Source: an uncultured Gemmiger sp. (lineage in GTDB: Bacteria; Bacillota; Clostridia; Oscillospirales; Ruminococcaceae). From it: a stretch of DNA of 39,535 bases. This document shows, piece after piece, positions 39,127-39,535 of this stretch. How positions within the stretch are numbered: the first letter of the stretch is position 1; each line of letters opens with the position of its first letter. Made by a program: the position numbers and the translations under genes. The notes below the pieces were generated by a model. It had not been told where the DNA came from. It ran no database searches and saw only the letters and a program-made list of their open reading frames with translations. The stretch covers positions 1-39,535 of the forward strand of contig CALXHN010000013.1 in NCBI GenBank assembly GCA_944388105.1, given 5' to 3'.

Positions 39127-39535
39127 TGAGCAAGAAGTTCCTTTACCTGTTCAAAGAAGGTCATGACGCCTTCGGCGGTGACCAGACCACCATGAAGAAC
39201 ATTCTGGGTGGCAAGGGCGCCGGTCTGGCCGAGATGACCCACGCCGGCATGCCGGTTCCCCAGGGCTTCACCATCACCACCGAAGCCTGCACCCAGTATT
39301 ATGCCGATCACCGCGAGATCAACGAAGAGATCCGCGCCGACATCTTCAAGTACATGGGTATCCTGGAAGAGCAGACCGGCAAGAAGTTCGGCGACATTGA
39401 GAACCCCCTGCTGGTTTCCGTCCGTTCCGGCGCCCGTATGTCCATGCCTGGCATGATGGACACCATCCTGAACCTGGGCCTGAACGACCAGGCTGTGGAA
39501 GGTCTGGCCAAGAAGACCGACAACCCCCGCTTCGC
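39127..39535 (+). CDS. ppdK: Pyruvate phosphate dikinase, N-terminal part (cut by window edge)
   Basis: PPDK interconverts pyruvate, ATP and phosphate with phosphoenolpyruvate, AMP and pyrophosphate, and in anaerobic Firmicutes often works in glycolysis. The visible 136 residues are the start of the ATP-grasp domain: [51 protein letters not shown] and [28 protein letters not shown], all diagnostic of PPDK rather than PEP synthase. The ATG is five to six nt after GGAGGT. It has its own promoter and structured leader. Confidence 0.96.

Noticed and set aside
1-39535. Mobile elements, CRISPR arrays, tRNA and rRNA genes
   Set aside because: No transposase or integrase motifs, no regularly spaced repeats, and no tRNA cloverleaf or rRNA sequence was noticed on either strand when read by eye.

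Overview
The window looks like a chromosomal housekeeping stretch from a GC-rich, low-copy-repeat Firmicute, most likely of the Oscillospiraceae/Ruminococcaceae (Faecalibacterium, Gemmiger or Subdoligranulum type). This placement is inferred from gene content and style: Gram-positive Shine-Dalgarno sites (AAAGGAGG), sigma-A promoters with TATAAT boxes, strong intrinsic terminators with T-runs, clostridial families (ACT/UPF0237 with PFL/UPF0210, YitT, PepV, an Rrf2 regulator with three cysteines, mfd followed by a lipoprotein) and very GC-rich codons. I saw no transposase, phage gene, CRISPR array, rRNA or tRNA.

Layout. 1-476: 5' end of glycogen phosphorylase (minus), divergent from zapA - U32 peptidase - dut - maf - mreB (plus, 803-5483). 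5559-7349: an isolated Hsp70 on the minus strand. 7524-11342: an autoregulated-looking plus-strand operon, GntR regulator - hisB - glyA - threonine aldolase, closed by a very long palindromic terminator. 11343-11627: no convincing protein gene, but an orphan promoter and nested hairpins. 11689-14822: methionine ABC transporter metQ-metN-metI (minus), preceded by a leader that encodes a short Met/Cys-rich peptide followed by a terminator. 14884-15383: divergent Rrf2/IscR-like regulator. 15432-18518: secreted SGNH hydrolase and PepV-type dipeptidase (minus). 18736-20685: ACT protein, PFL protein, DUF378 protein (plus). 20757-21923: RodA/FtsW (minus). 22122-25963: tsaE - tsaB - rpiB - upp, then an ATPase and pentapeptide protein that overlap (plus). 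26022-27304: UPF0340 protein and YggS (minus). 27647-29549: Lrp regulator, zinc-ribbon membrane protein, glycosyltransferase (plus). 29627-38720: YitT, a 5'-nucleotidase C-domain surface protein, a PrsA-like lipoprotein, mfd, pth and a GlmU C-terminal half (all minus). 39127-39535: 5' end of pyruvate phosphate dikinase (plus).

The most interesting system is the metQ leader (14605-14822). A consensus promoter (TTGACA, 17 bp, TATACT) starts a transcript encoding a 32-residue peptide with the block MMMCMC. The Met/Cys codons lie in the first arm of a hairpin whose second arm can instead pair with sequence that includes part of a 13-bp terminator. This has the layout of classical ribosome-mediated attenuation (as in trp or his leaders), here sensing charged tRNA-Met and/or tRNA-Cys. 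Firmicutes usually control methionine uptake with a SAM riboswitch or T-box, and I see neither motif here. Other points of interest are two possible small RNAs (11295-11515 and 27351-27432), a GlmU protein consisting only of the acetyltransferase half, a cell-surface protein with only the C-terminal domain of 5'-nucleotidase, an overlapping ATPase/pentapeptide pair, and hairpins abutting or overlapping the ribosome-binding sites of mreB, dut and the DUF378 gene.
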